The notes beneath the pieces are model-generated. The model saw only the letters and a list, made by a program, of their open reading frames with translations. It was not told the origin of the DNA and searched no databases. A program made the translations under genes and the position numbers. From Dechloromonas denitrificans (GTDB lineage Bacteria > Pseudomonadota > Gammaproteobacteria > Burkholderiales > Rhodocyclaceae), in the NCBI RefSeq assembly GCF_001551835.1, contig NZ_LODL01000010.1:226705-290704 (forward strand): a stretch of DNA of 64,000 nucleotides. Reading direction: 5' to 3'. Shown one piece after another: positions 54,580 to 63,266 of the stretch (position 1 is the first letter of the stretch; each line of letters starts with the position of its first letter).

Positions 54580-55236
54580 TCAACGCTTGCAATGCTTCGG
54601 GATTTCCTTGGCTTCTTCATCGTTTGGCGCCTTGGCGAAGCTGAAGTAGCAGTGATGGGTTCCGTCGTCCAAATCCGGCCACTTCGTATGAATCATCACG
54701 TTGGTGATGCGCCAGCCATTTTCGGATTTGGTCAGGAAATAGAGGTTGCGACCAAGGTCGAAACTCGGTGGATTTGAGATTTTCTTGTTGCCGGCGGGGA
54801 ATACTTCTACCTTGGCTCGGTTTCCCGATACGACGGGGGGTTTGATGTATGAAAATGGAATATCATCAATTCTTATATCCGATGGCATATCTTCGGCGCC
54901 CAAATATGGATAACGGTTTGGTGCATCACACCCAACAAATCCTGTTTTGATGTCTCGTTTTCTAACCACTGGTGGGTCAAAGAACTCGTTAAGTAGCTCG
55001 CATTTTTTTTGTGGCTGATATTTCCCGACTTTATTTGGTACACGATTTCTGAGAAACGGACTGCCGTCCTTCTTAGAAAACTCCCCAAACTCAAACGTAT
55101 CCGGATCATACGAATACATCTTCTCAACAAACTGCTTAACCTCTTTCTGCTCTGGCGTCAGCGTATCGGCCGACCAAGCCATGCCAGCGACTAGCAGCGA
55201 CAGCAGTCCACAAACGGTTTTCAGATAACATCCCAT
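54580..55236 (-). CDS. Exported immunity-like protein 1
   Basis: This 218-residue protein has a signal peptide (VCGLLSLLVAGMAWSA) and shares a pattern with the next gene: a helix ending in GEFS, then a (K/R)C(E/R)LL-x-x-(F/Y)F motif and a late NGW-I strand. The pattern resembles DUF3828-type periplasmic proteins. Position behind a peptidoglycan-targeting effector and export to the periplasm fit an immunity protein. The DNA is AT-rich compared with the window. Family assignment is tentative. Confidence 0.72.
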   Translation of the reverse strand: MGCYLKTVCGLLSLLVAGMAWSADTLTPEQKEVKQFVEKMYSYDPDTFEFGEFSKKDGSPFLRNRVPNKVGKYQPQKKCELLNEFFDPPVVRKRDIKTGFVGCDAPNRYPYLGAEDMPSDIRIDDIPFSYIKPPVVSGNRAKVEVFPAGNKKISNPPSFDLGRNLYFLTKSENGWRITNVMIHTKWPDLDDGTHHCYFSFAKAPNDEEAKEIPKHCKR

Positions 55237-55301
55237 TGCTTATTACTTATTAAAATAAATTTTGCATTAATTTTCGTGCAAAAAGCCCCTTGGCTAGTTC
55301 G

Positions 55302-55895
55302 TTAATTAGGTGTCAAATTCGGTCCCAATGGCGGCTCGCCAAAATCCGTACAACGATATATACCAAATGTGCTGTTATGCCTTGATTTCAAAATCTCGGC
55401 ATTCTTTTGACTGACATAGCTATCGCAAATTCGTGCGCCATAGATTAGCCACCCATTATCCGAAAATCGCAAGACCCATTCTGTCCGCGCAACAACAAAA
55501 TCGCGTTTTTCGTCACTAGGCATCATTTCAATAGCGATTTCGGCACGCTCATCATTTATTGATGTAGTAACTATTTTATATTTTGGGGCAGGGTCGTAGC
55601 TCCCTTCAAAATTTAACTCGTAACCAGGGTAGCGAGTTAAAAGAGGAGGGAGTTTGCAAAGTTGAGCCCCACCATCCTTTAAGGTTTTTGTTGAGAAATA
55701 TTTCTTTAGAAGGCGGCACCTTTTTTCAGGGAAGTATCTTCCAGAAAACTCACCAGCATCAATATTGGCCTCGCTTTCCTTGTAAAATGATCTAATCACC
55801 TTTATTGCCGTATCAAGATTGGCTGCTTGCGCTTCCGCATGAATTGCCCATAGTGAGAAAAAAAATGGAATAAAAAATCTCACCAGTTGCCTCAT
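55302..55895 (-). CDS. Exported immunity-like protein 2
   Basis: This 197-residue protein has a signal peptide (FFIPFFFSLWAIHAEA). Its ATG overlaps the effector stop (ATGA), the tight coupling expected of a cognate immunity gene. The mature part includes IRSFYKESEANIDAGEFSGRYFPEKRCRLLKKYF, similar in layout to the downstream protein, with four Cys. AT-rich DNA and rare-codon use suggest acquisition with the effector. The target is inferred to be the amidase or transglycosylase domain of the effector. Confidence 0.75.
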   Translation of the reverse strand: MRQLVRFFIPFFFSLWAIHAEAQAANLDTAIKVIRSFYKESEANIDAGEFSGRYFPEKRCRLLKKYFSTKTLKDGGAQLCKLPPLLTRYPGYELNFEGSYDPAPKYKIVTTSINDERAEIAIEMMPSDEKRDFVVARTEWVLRFSDNGWLIYGARICDSYVSQKNAEILKSRHNSTFGIYRCTDFGEPPLGPNLTPN

Positions 55896-57832
55896 ATAAG
55901 TCCTCTTTTGGCTTGCTCGTAATATTTGTTATAGATTTCCATAAATTTATTCTTGCTTAATCCACGATCCTCGCCAGCCCCAGGTAAGCAACTCCATGTG
56001 TTTTTCAGCTTATTGATTGCTGAATCGATGTCGCCACGTCTGATATCGCTGAGGGCACTATTCTCACCATTATTGCCCTTCCAGGGATTTTCCCCCATCA
56101 ACGCAACGGCTAGACGATCTTGTGCCATTTTGTCAAACTTCTTCCCTCCCTCTGGAATGCAAACAATATTTTTTTCCAATAAATCCTTCCAAGTATCGTG
56201 CTTGAATTGATACGCGCCAGCGGAACTTTTGTCGTTGTCAAATGCAGAACTTTCGTAAATAGCAGCCCAAGGGTGCTTTTTGTCGTCGCTGAAACGTCGC
56301 CCTGACGTACCGGGGACTGCGGTATTAAGTAGAAAATAGCGTTTAGCATCGTCTGCCTCTTCGGTACATTCACGTTCACGTAGACACCGTAAAAATGCCT
56401 TGATCCGCCAAACTGGTTCTACGTCGTAGATTTTTCTATAAATTCCAATAACGTTATAGCGAGTCCAATTAGGGTGACCTGATTTAGGAATGTGATCGCT
56501 AATATAGTTGGTATAACTGCGGATATCGATGTGACCATGATTGGGATAATTGTTGTTTTTTCGCTTTTTTTCTTTATTCCAAGTAGCCTCTGACCACGTA
56601 TAGACGATGATGTCACCAGCTGCGGCCCAGCGTAAATCAGGCACTTCTTTCGTGACCTCCCAAAATCCCTTGGCGATTAGCGCAGGACCTGCCTTGCTAG
56701 CCGAATCCTGCATTGAATAATGATCCGCTTCACTTTGCGCCGTGCTGGTTTTGTTGTCCGCCAAAATGCCGCTGACAATCTTGCAACGACTCAAAGCAAC
56801 TTTGACATAGGTGTAGCACAACCCCTTGGGGGTTTCACTTTCCTTCTCTTTTTTTGCATGCTTAAACGACCCCTTTCCCATCGAAGCCAGTACCCCGGCA
56901 GTCCCTTCCGTATAGAGGTACTCCGTCTGCTCCCGCGCAAACGCCAGCAATGCCTCGACCTTCTTGACCATCTCGGCATCGACCTTGACCGGTGTGGCCG
57001 GCACGGTGCCACCTTTCGCAGAGGAGGCAGGCGTTCCCCACAGGTTGAACGTGGGCATGCGCCAGCTGTTCCACCAGTCGATAGCTTTCTGGGTAATCAC
57101 GGCCAGCGGGTTGCCGTTTTCGTCGCGACCTTTTTCCAGTTTGGGTTTGACTTCTTCCTTGCCGGAAATGTGTTGCGGCGGCTTGTCGGCTTGTTGCTTG
57201 GCCTTGATTTCAGGCGCCTTGGGTTGTGCTTTGGGTTTGGGGGCTGGTTTAGGCGGTTGGGCATGTTTGTCGTTGTCGGCAGGCGCAGGCTTGGCCGTCT
57301 CGGCGCGTTTGGTTTCTGCCTCACCGGCTGGTTGCGCAGTCTCGTTTGGCTCGGATTCTTTCGATGCAGCACTCAGATCGCCAAGATCACCCTGCTCCGG
57401 CTTCGGGATGCGCTCCTCGGCGTTGCCCGCTTTGCCTTCATGCTTTTCTGTAGTTGTCTCGACCACAATGTTGGGGCTAACTGCTGTCAAAACGCCATCG
57501 CTCGACGGCATGCAACATTCGCCTATTTTTTTGTAGCTTCCGTCAAAACGCTGGACGGCTATGCTCAGTGTGTCTCCGGGAGGTGCTTCGATGGGAGGAA
57601 TGGCGCCATCGGCATCGGTGCGGGCCAGTAGCTCTCCGCCTTCCCAGCGGATGGCAACGCCCATTTTCGCAATGGGCGAGCCGTCCAGTGCAAGGAAGTT
57701 GATATCGAGCGTCGGCGGATTGGCATTTTTCTCGCTCGTGGCATCTTCGGATGGAGGGCCATCCTGTTCCTCCACGGTTTCGGCGCTTGCCTGGTCGTCT
57801 TCGAGCAAGGCGGCATCGGTCTGTGCATTCAT
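55892..57832 (-). CDS. T6SS peptidoglycan-degrading effector: papain-like amidase plus lambda-R-type lytic domain
   Basis: This 646-residue protein has an N-terminal beta-sandwich (about 40-125), then a Pro/Lys/Glu-rich linker (130-235). A papain/NlpC-like domain follows with Cys339 in KGLCYTYVK and His434 in PNHGHIDIR (about 290-470). A C-terminal domain follows the lambda endolysin R pattern: KAFL-x7-E488, SSAGAYQFKHDTW, QDRLAVALM, and RRGDIDSAINKLKNTWSCLPGAG. Such domains cut the sugar backbone while the Cys-His domain would cut the peptide, so both bonds could be attacked. There is no signal peptide; delivery would be through VgrG. GC content drops sharply from about 56.9 kb towards its 3' end, suggesting domain exchange. 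Confidence 0.8.
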   Translation of the reverse strand: MNAQTDAALLEDDQASAETVEEQDGPPSEDATSEKNANPPTLDINFLALDGSPIAKMGVAIRWEGGELLARTDADGAIPPIEAPPGDTLSIAVQRFDGSYKKIGECCMPSSDGVLTAVSPNIVVETTTEKHEGKAGNAEERIPKPEQGDLGDLSAASKESEPNETAQPAGEAETKRAETAKPAPADNDKHAQPPKPAPKPKAQPKAPEIKAKQQADKPPQHISGKEEVKPKLEKGRDENGNPLAVITQKAIDWWNSWRMPTFNLWGTPASSAKGGTVPATPVKVDAEMVKKVEALLAFAREQTEYLYTEGTAGVLASMGKGSFKHAKKEKESETPKGLCYTYVKVALSRCKIVSGILADNKTSTAQSEADHYSMQDSASKAGPALIAKGFWEVTKEVPDLRWAAAGDIIVYTWSEATWNKEKKRKNNNYPNHGHIDIRSYTNYISDHIPKSGHPNWTRYNVIGIYRKIYDVEPVWRIKAFLRCLRERECTEEADDAKRYFLLNTAVPGTSGRRFSDDKKHPWAAIYESSAFDNDKSSAGAYQFKHDTWKDLLEKNIVCIPEGGKKFDKMAQDRLAVALMGENPWKGNNGENSALSDIRRGDIDSAINKLKNTWSCLPGAGEDRGLSKNKFMEIYNKYYEQAKRGLI

Positions 57833-57845
57833 CGTAGGTTCTCGC

Positions 57846-58697
57846 TCAGAGGTGGTTTACATCCTGAAAAAAGAGCCAGTCGCCCTGGCTGATGACGACT
57901 TTTACTTTTTCCGGCTTTGTCGTTGAAATGGCGCCAGTTGAGCCGTCCGCGCTCAATTGTCCGGCAGCGATTTTTTGTCCTTGTTCGTTGTATGCCTCGT
58001 AAGGCATTGCCGCATACAACGAACCACTTTCAGGGTCGCCACCAATTAATCCTGCGACATTGATGCGCTGACTATAGGTTGAACGTTCACTCGCCTCGCT
58101 TTGAACCAAATTCAGTTCGTTTGCAGCGGGGGAACTCGGCAACTCCACTGCTGCACTCTTCGGCCCCGTCCAATCCTTCTTGCTCGCCTTGAACTCCACC
58201 TTGTTCGGCGCATGCAGTTCGATGTTGCCGCCTTCGATTTTCAGGTAGGCCCCTTGGGCAGTCGCGAGGATTTTCTGTTTGGCACTGGCATTGAGGCTGC
58301 CGTTGGTGCTGGCGAAAGTCACTTTCTTGTCGGCGGCAGCGGTGGTTTTGCCGCTCTGGCTTTGCAGGCTGACCTTGCCGCTGGCGGCGTGCAGGTGGAT
58401 ACCCGTTTCTGTGTTCGGTTTCTTTGGGTTGCTGGCCTTGCCGACGGTAAACAGCGCGATGCCGTTTTTCACCGCCAGGCTGTGGTTGCCTTGGGCGATC
58501 AGGTTGCTGTCCTGGCTGCTGGCGATGCTGAGGTTTTTTCCGGCGGCCAGAATATGGCTTTTCGGGGTGAGCAGGGCGATGCCGGCCGGCGCGCTGTATT
58601 GGAGGCGTGGTTCGCTCCAGACGGGCACGGTACCGGTGCCGCCCTCGACGGTTTTGATGCTGCCGTTACTGGCGGCCGTGCTGCCTTTGCTGGCCAT
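57846..58697 (-). CDS. VgrG C-terminal fragment (DUF2345 beta-helix)
   Basis: This 283-residue frame carries the DUF2345 beta-helical extension of VgrG (SQDSNLIAQGNHSLAVKNGIALFTVG ... KVSLQSQSGKTTAAADKKVTFAS ... IEGGNIELHAPNKVEFKASKKDWTGP) and a C-terminal extra domain next to the effector. Its ATG lies inside the 3' end of the VgrG N-terminal frame, in another phase (32-base overlap). This indicates a deletion/frameshift of one ancestral gene. It might still be translated by re-initiation. Confidence 0.7.
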   Translation of the reverse strand: MASKGSTAASNGSIKTVEGGTGTVPVWSEPRLQYSAPAGIALLTPKSHILAAGKNLSIASSQDSNLIAQGNHSLAVKNGIALFTVGKASNPKKPNTETGIHLHAASGKVSLQSQSGKTTAAADKKVTFASTNGSLNASAKQKILATAQGAYLKIEGGNIELHAPNKVEFKASKKDWTGPKSAAVELPSSPAANELNLVQSEASERSTYSQRINVAGLIGGDPESGSLYAAMPYEAYNEQGQKIAAGQLSADGSTGAISTTKPEKVKVVISQGDWLFFQDVNHL

Positions 58698-60000
58698 TGC
58701 CGACGACGATGGCGGTCAATGTGCCGTTGATGGTCGGCCGCGGATGGACCATGCGGCCATGGCTGTCGGAGAGTAGTGGACGCCAGGGCAGGCTGGCGCG
58801 GATGGCGGTGATCTGGTTGCGATAGAGGTCGACCGTCTCATCTTTGGTTTTTGTGCTTTTTTGCGGGTCGACCGCGGGCATCATCCCGATTCGGGTCTCA
58901 CCGAGATTGTTGCGGCCATGGTGGGTGATGGCGGTGATCAGGAAGCGGCGCTGCTCGGCCGTGTCCCGGTCATGTTCCGGGTGATCGGCCAGCAGGAAGG
59001 TGGTGCCCGGTGCTGCGGCGCGGACGCTGCCTGCGCCGTGAAACTGCTTCAGGCGCGCATCGATCGCCTGACGCTGGTTGTTCAACATGCGCTCGCCGTG
59101 GGCGGCGTTCTGCCAGGCATATTGACCGGGGTCATGCCAGGCCACGGTGCGCGGCACGGCACCATTGTTCACCGTGCTGGCAGCACTTTGCGGGCGGTTC
59201 GAGAGCGCCCGGTAATCCCAACTGCTCGCCTTGCTCTCGCTGGTGTCGAGCTGACGCAGGCCGTGCCAGCGGTCGAGGCTGTCCTCGGCGAGGGTCGCGC
59301 CGGCCTGGGTATAGCGGATGCGGGGCTGAGCATTGTCGACGAACACGCCGTTATGGTCGCCGATGACCAGCGTATGACTGCCCAAGCTGTCGCCCGCATC
59401 GGCCTGGTGCTCGAACCAGCAAAAGAGCCCTTCTTCGGCGAGCAGGCGTTTCAGGAAGGCGAGATCGCTTTCGCGGTATTGCACGGTCATGCCGCGCTTG
59501 GGGTAAACGGCGGTATCGGCCAAAGCCCAGCGCCATTCAGGCACCAGCTTGCCTTGCCCTTTCCAGTCGCCGAGCAATTCGTCGATGATCTCGACGACGC
59601 TCTTGTCCTGAAACAGGAAGTTGTCTTGGTTGTACCCTAGGAAGGCCAGCCAGGGTTCGAGGGTCAGCTGGTAACGGGCAAAACCGCCGTTGGCGCCTTC
59701 CCGGACCAGCCGCGTGATGTGGCCGTGGAAGGGACGCAGCGTGGTCCGCGAGGCGGCTGTTTGCAGATCGAGCCGGGCCGGCTGGCCAAGGAGTGCCGTC
59801 AAGGACTGCTGGGCATTGCTCGACAACACCGTCAGTTCGATGCGAAAACCGGCATGCTCGGCCAGCGGGCCGAGGGCTTCGTCGATGCGTGCCGTTTCGG
59901 CCAACAGGGCGTTCGCACCGGCCGGCGTGCTCAGGGTCAGGAGCCGGTCGCTCTGGCGCCAGCCGGCGCCGCCGGCGATCAAATCAAGGATGCTGTTCAT
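58666..60000 (-). CDS. vgrG: VgrG N-terminal part (gp27-like), truncated
   Basis: This 444-residue frame matches the gp27-like base of VgrG, the T6SS spike (LTLSTPAGANALLAETARIDEALGPLAEHAGFRIELTVLS, YPKRGMTVQYRESDL, FCWFEHQADAGDSLGSHTL). It ends soon after GRMVHPRPTINGTLTAIVVGNG, just where the gp5-like OB fold and needle should begin. About 200-250 residues are missing between here and the DUF2345 frame. AGGA precedes ATG. The spike is probably non-functional unless frames are joined. Confidence 0.85.
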   Translation of the reverse strand: MNSILDLIAGGAGWRQSDRLLTLSTPAGANALLAETARIDEALGPLAEHAGFRIELTVLSSNAQQSLTALLGQPARLDLQTAASRTTLRPFHGHITRLVREGANGGFARYQLTLEPWLAFLGYNQDNFLFQDKSVVEIIDELLGDWKGQGKLVPEWRWALADTAVYPKRGMTVQYRESDLAFLKRLLAEEGLFCWFEHQADAGDSLGSHTLVIGDHNGVFVDNAQPRIRYTQAGATLAEDSLDRWHGLRQLDTSESKASSWDYRALSNRPQSAASTVNNGAVPRTVAWHDPGQYAWQNAAHGERMLNNQRQAIDARLKQFHGAGSVRAAAPGTTFLLADHPEHDRDTAEQRRFLITAITHHGRNNLGETRIGMMPAVDPQKSTKTKDETVDLYRNQITAIRASLPWRPLLSDSHGRMVHPRPTINGTLTAIVVGNGQQRQHGRQ

Positions 60001-60048
60001 GTTCCTGCGGTCAACGAGTGAAATGGGGCAAAAAGCGCGGGCGGCGAC

Positions 60049-60522
60049 TCAGGAGAGCGCCCAGAAGCGAACTTCAAGCGGGTGCTTGCCTTCGGCGGCA
60101 GCACAGACCGGCCCGGCATTACGGCCATCGAGCAGCGCCATCGAACCACCTTGCGGCCCGCTGCCCTGAATGAAAGCAACGATGCCGCGCCGGCCGAACA
60201 GTGCGTAGCAGACCTCGGCCATGCTTTTTTCGAGCGGCATGATTTCCGGCGCGGTATGGCGCACGGCAAGCCACTCGGCCAGCCGATTGGCGCCATGGCA
60301 GACCTTGCGGCCAGCCAACGGTCCGGCCTCGATCATTAGCGAGCCGCAGACCGGCGCCCCGCCGCTCAATAGGGCCAGGCTGGTCAGCACTGCCCCGTTG
60401 CGGACATAGCCGGGCGTTCCCGCCTTCTCGGCCCAGCCCAGGCTGTTGAACAAGCTGTCCGTCTCCAGCGCAGCGTAGCGCCGGTAAGCATTGGCAAAAT
60501 TGGCATAGTTCAGATTGAGCAT
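60049..60522 (-). CDS. Tae4-like protein lacking catalytic residues
   Basis: This 157-residue protein lies between clpV and vgrG. Its layout follows Tae4 amidase effectors (compare Salmonella Tae4): GY-x2-N-(C)-A-V near 39-45, an ANRLAEWL helix near 78-85, RRGIVAF near 111, then G-(H)-x3-L near 126-131, and a terminal LEVRFWAL. However, the catalytic Cys position is Gly43 (RNGAVL) and the His position is Ser127 (GGSMALL), so it cannot be an active amidase. GGAGG lies before ATG. It may be a structural/adaptor or immunity-related derivative. The family assignment rests on pattern, not on a search. Confidence 0.55.
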   Translation of the reverse strand: MLNLNYANFANAYRRYAALETDSLFNSLGWAEKAGTPGYVRNGAVLTSLALLSGGAPVCGSLMIEAGPLAGRKVCHGANRLAEWLAVRHTAPEIMPLEKSMAEVCYALFGRRGIVAFIQGSGPQGGSMALLDGRNAGPVCAAAEGKHPLEVRFWALS

Positions 60523-60557
60523 GCGTGAGCCTCCGGATGATGGTCGGAAATCGCGAT

Positions 60558-63251
60558 TTACTTGATGGCGTACTTGAACTCGCCGTTCTTGCCGGCCCCG
60601 ACCTTGATGCGTTCGACGGCCGCGCCGTCTGCCATGCGGGCAAGCACGACTTCGGCAATTTCGGGCAACAGCGTGCCGTTGAGAATGTGATCGACGTTGC
60701 GCGCCCCCGAATCGACCTCGGTGCAACGGGCCAGCACCGCTTCGACCAGCTTGTCGTCCCAGACGAACTCGGCCTTGTGGTTGGCGGCGATACGGTCGCG
60801 GATGCGGCCCAGCTTGAGTTCGATGATGCTGACCAGCACCTCGTCCGAAATCGGGTAATACGGGACGACCTTCATACGCCCGAGGAAGGCTGGCTTGAAT
60901 GACTTGAAAAGTACCGGGCGCAAGGCGTCGGCCAGTGCATCGGCGGCCGGCAGTTCCGCCGCCGGCTTGTTCAGGCAAGCCTGCATGATCTGGGTCGAGC
61001 CGACGTTGCTGGTCAGGATGATAAGCGTATTGCGGAAGTCGATTTCACGACCTTCGGCATCGTCGAGCACGCCCTTGTCAAAGACCTGGAAGAACAGCTC
61101 GAGCACATCGGGATGCGCCTTTTCGACCTCATCGAGCAAGACCACGCTGTAAGGGTTACGGCGAACCGATTCGGTCAGCACACCGCCTTCGCCATAGCCG
61201 ACATAGCCCGGCGGTGAGCCCTTGAGGCCGGACACCGAATGCGCCTCCTGGTACTCGCTCATGTTTATGGTGACCAGTTTTCGCTCGCCGCCGTACAGGA
61301 TGTCGGCCAGCGCCAGGGCGGTTTCGGTCTTGCCGACACCGGACGGGCCGGCAAACATGAAAACCCCCTTCGGCTTGTTCGGATCTTCGAGATTGGCCCG
61401 GGCCGTCCGTACCCGCTGGGCGACCGCTTCGAGTGCATGGTCCTGGCCGATCACCCGTTCCTGCAGCAAGGGTTTCAGGTTGAGCACGGTCTTGATCTCG
61501 TCCTTGACCATCTTGCCCAGCGGGATGCCGGTCCACGCGGCAATGATCTCTGCCACCACATGGCCGTCGACCTGCAATGGCACCATCGGCGACTCGCCTT
61601 GCAACTCGCGCAGGCGGGCCAGCGCCTTGTCCAGTTCGCTGTCGCCGGCCACCGCCTCTTTCTTCCGCCCCCTGGTTTTTGCCTTTTCGGGCAGGTCGAC
61701 CGCAGGACTGTCGTTTTCCAGCGCCCCACGCAGTTCCAGAATCCGGCTGACCAGGGTTTTCTCCTCATTAAAGCGGGCCTTGAAGATCGCCAGATCGGAC
61801 TCGACTGCCGCCATCTGCGCCTTCAATTCCTTGATCCGCGTATCGTGCCAGGCACCACTGGCTGCCTCGCGCTCGAGGGCGGCCAGTTCGGCGCGCTCGC
61901 GCAGCAGGCGCTTGTCGGCTTCGTCGATCAGGGCCGGTGTCGCACTCTGGCCGAGGGCCACCTTGGCACAGGCCGTATCGAGCACGCTGATCGCCTTGTC
62001 CGGCAGTTGCCGACCGCTGATGTAACGATGCGACAGGCGTACCGCCTCGGTCACCGCCTCGTCCAGAACCCGAATCGCGAAGTGCTGTTCCATCAAGGGC
62101 ACCATGCCGCGCAGCATTGCCGAGGCCAGGACCTCGCTCGGCTCCTCGACCTTGACCACCTGGAAACGGCGGGCCAGCGCCGCATCCTTCTCGAAATACT
62201 TCTTGTATTCGGCCCAGGTCGTCGCCGCCACCGTGCGCAACTCGCCGCGGGCCAGGGCCGGCTTAAGCAGATTGGCCGCATCGTTCTGGCCGGACTGGCC
62301 GCCGGCGCCGATCATCGTATGCGCCTCATCGATGAACAGGATGATCGGCTTCGGGCTTTTCTTGACCTCGTCGATGACATTCTTCAGACGGTTTTCAAAC
62401 TCGCCCTTGACGCTCGCCCCGGCCTGCAACAGCCCCATGTCGAGCGTGTGCAGTTCAACGCCGAGCAGCGGGGGGGGCACGTCGTCAGCGGCAATACGCA
62501 GGGCCAGCCCTTCGACGACCGCAGTTTTGCCGACGCCGGCCTCACCGGTCAGGATCGGATTGTTCTGCCGGCGGCGCATCAGGATATCGATCACCTGCCG
62601 GATTTCACCGTCGCGGCCGATCACTGGATCGACCTTACCCTCCCGCGCCCGCTGCGTCAGGTTGGTGGTGAACTGGTCGAGGGCCGGGGTCTTGCCGGCA
62701 TGCGCACCGGCCGCGAGCAAGGGGTTGCCCGCCTCTTCTCCCGCCTCGGCGGCGGCCATGCCGGCCAGTTCGGCTGCTTCGGCCGAGCCTTCGGTGATCG
62801 CGTCAAAATTATGCTTCAGCTCGTCCAGCCGGACCTTGGCCAGCAGTTTCGAACCCCGGAACGCCAGTTGTGATAGCTCCGGCTCGGTCAGCAGGGCCAA
62901 CAACAAATGGCCGGAGCGAATCCGCGGCAAGCGGGCATCCAGCGAAGCAAGCAGCCAGGCCTGTTCGAACAATTTGAGGATATGCGTCGAGAAAACCGGC
63001 GTCCGGGTATTACCGCTCTTGAAGCGGTCGATTTCCTGGCTCAGCTCGCGCTCCAGACCGCTCTGACTGATGCCGCACCGCTTGCCGATCACCAGTAGAT
63101 CGTTGCCGGGCTGCTCGAGAAGCGCCATCAACAGATGTTCCAGATCAACCTCGTAATTGCTGCGCGCCATGCACAGGCTGGCGGCGCGCTCAGCCGCCTG
63201 GCGGCAGGTAGTGTTCAGTTTGCTGATCAAGGTCTTCAGTGAGGTGCTCAT
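60558..63251 (-). CDS. clpV: T6SS ATPase ClpV (TssH)
   Basis: This 897-residue AAA+ disaggregase recycles the contracted VipA/VipB sheath. The N-domain (residues 1-160) has the TssH-type start (LKTLISKLNTTCRQAAERAASLCMARSNYEVDLEHLL). Walker A motifs GEAGVGKT (about 239) and GPSGVGKT (about 637), and the Walker B/sensor stretches ILFIDEAHTMIGAGG and VVLLDEVEKAHPDV, are intact. Length and N-terminus distinguish it from ClpB. It is 15 bases downstream of tssG, in the usual tssG-tssH order. Confidence 0.96.
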   Translation of the reverse strand: MSTSLKTLISKLNTTCRQAAERAASLCMARSNYEVDLEHLLMALLEQPGNDLLVIGKRCGISQSGLERELSQEIDRFKSGNTRTPVFSTHILKLFEQAWLLASLDARLPRIRSGHLLLALLTEPELSQLAFRGSKLLAKVRLDELKHNFDAITEGSAEAAELAGMAAAEAGEEAGNPLLAAGAHAGKTPALDQFTTNLTQRAREGKVDPVIGRDGEIRQVIDILMRRRQNNPILTGEAGVGKTAVVEGLALRIAADDVPPPLLGVELHTLDMGLLQAGASVKGEFENRLKNVIDEVKKSPKPIILFIDEAHTMIGAGGQSGQNDAANLLKPALARGELRTVAATTWAEYKKYFEKDAALARRFQVVKVEEPSEVLASAMLRGMVPLMEQHFAIRVLDEAVTEAVRLSHRYISGRQLPDKAISVLDTACAKVALGQSATPALIDEADKRLLRERAELAALEREAASGAWHDTRIKELKAQMAAVESDLAIFKARFNEEKTLVSRILELRGALENDSPAVDLPEKAKTRGRKKEAVAGDSELDKALARLRELQGESPMVPLQVDGHVVAEIIAAWTGIPLGKMVKDEIKTVLNLKPLLQERVIGQDHALEAVAQRVRTARANLEDPNKPKGVFMFAGPSGVGKTETALALADILYGGERKLVTINMSEYQEAHSVSGLKGSPPGYVGYGEGGVLTESVRRNPYSVVLLDEVEKAHPDVLELFFQVFDKGVLDDAEGREIDFRNTLIILTSNVGSTQIMQACLNKPAAELPAADALADALRPVLFKSFKPAFLGRMKVVPYYPISDEVLVSIIELKLGRIRDRIAANHKAEFVWDDKLVEAVLARCTEVDSGARNVDHILNGTLLPEIAEVVLARMADGAAVERIKVGAGKNGEFKYAIK

Positions 63252-63266
63252 CGCTTTGCTTCGTGA

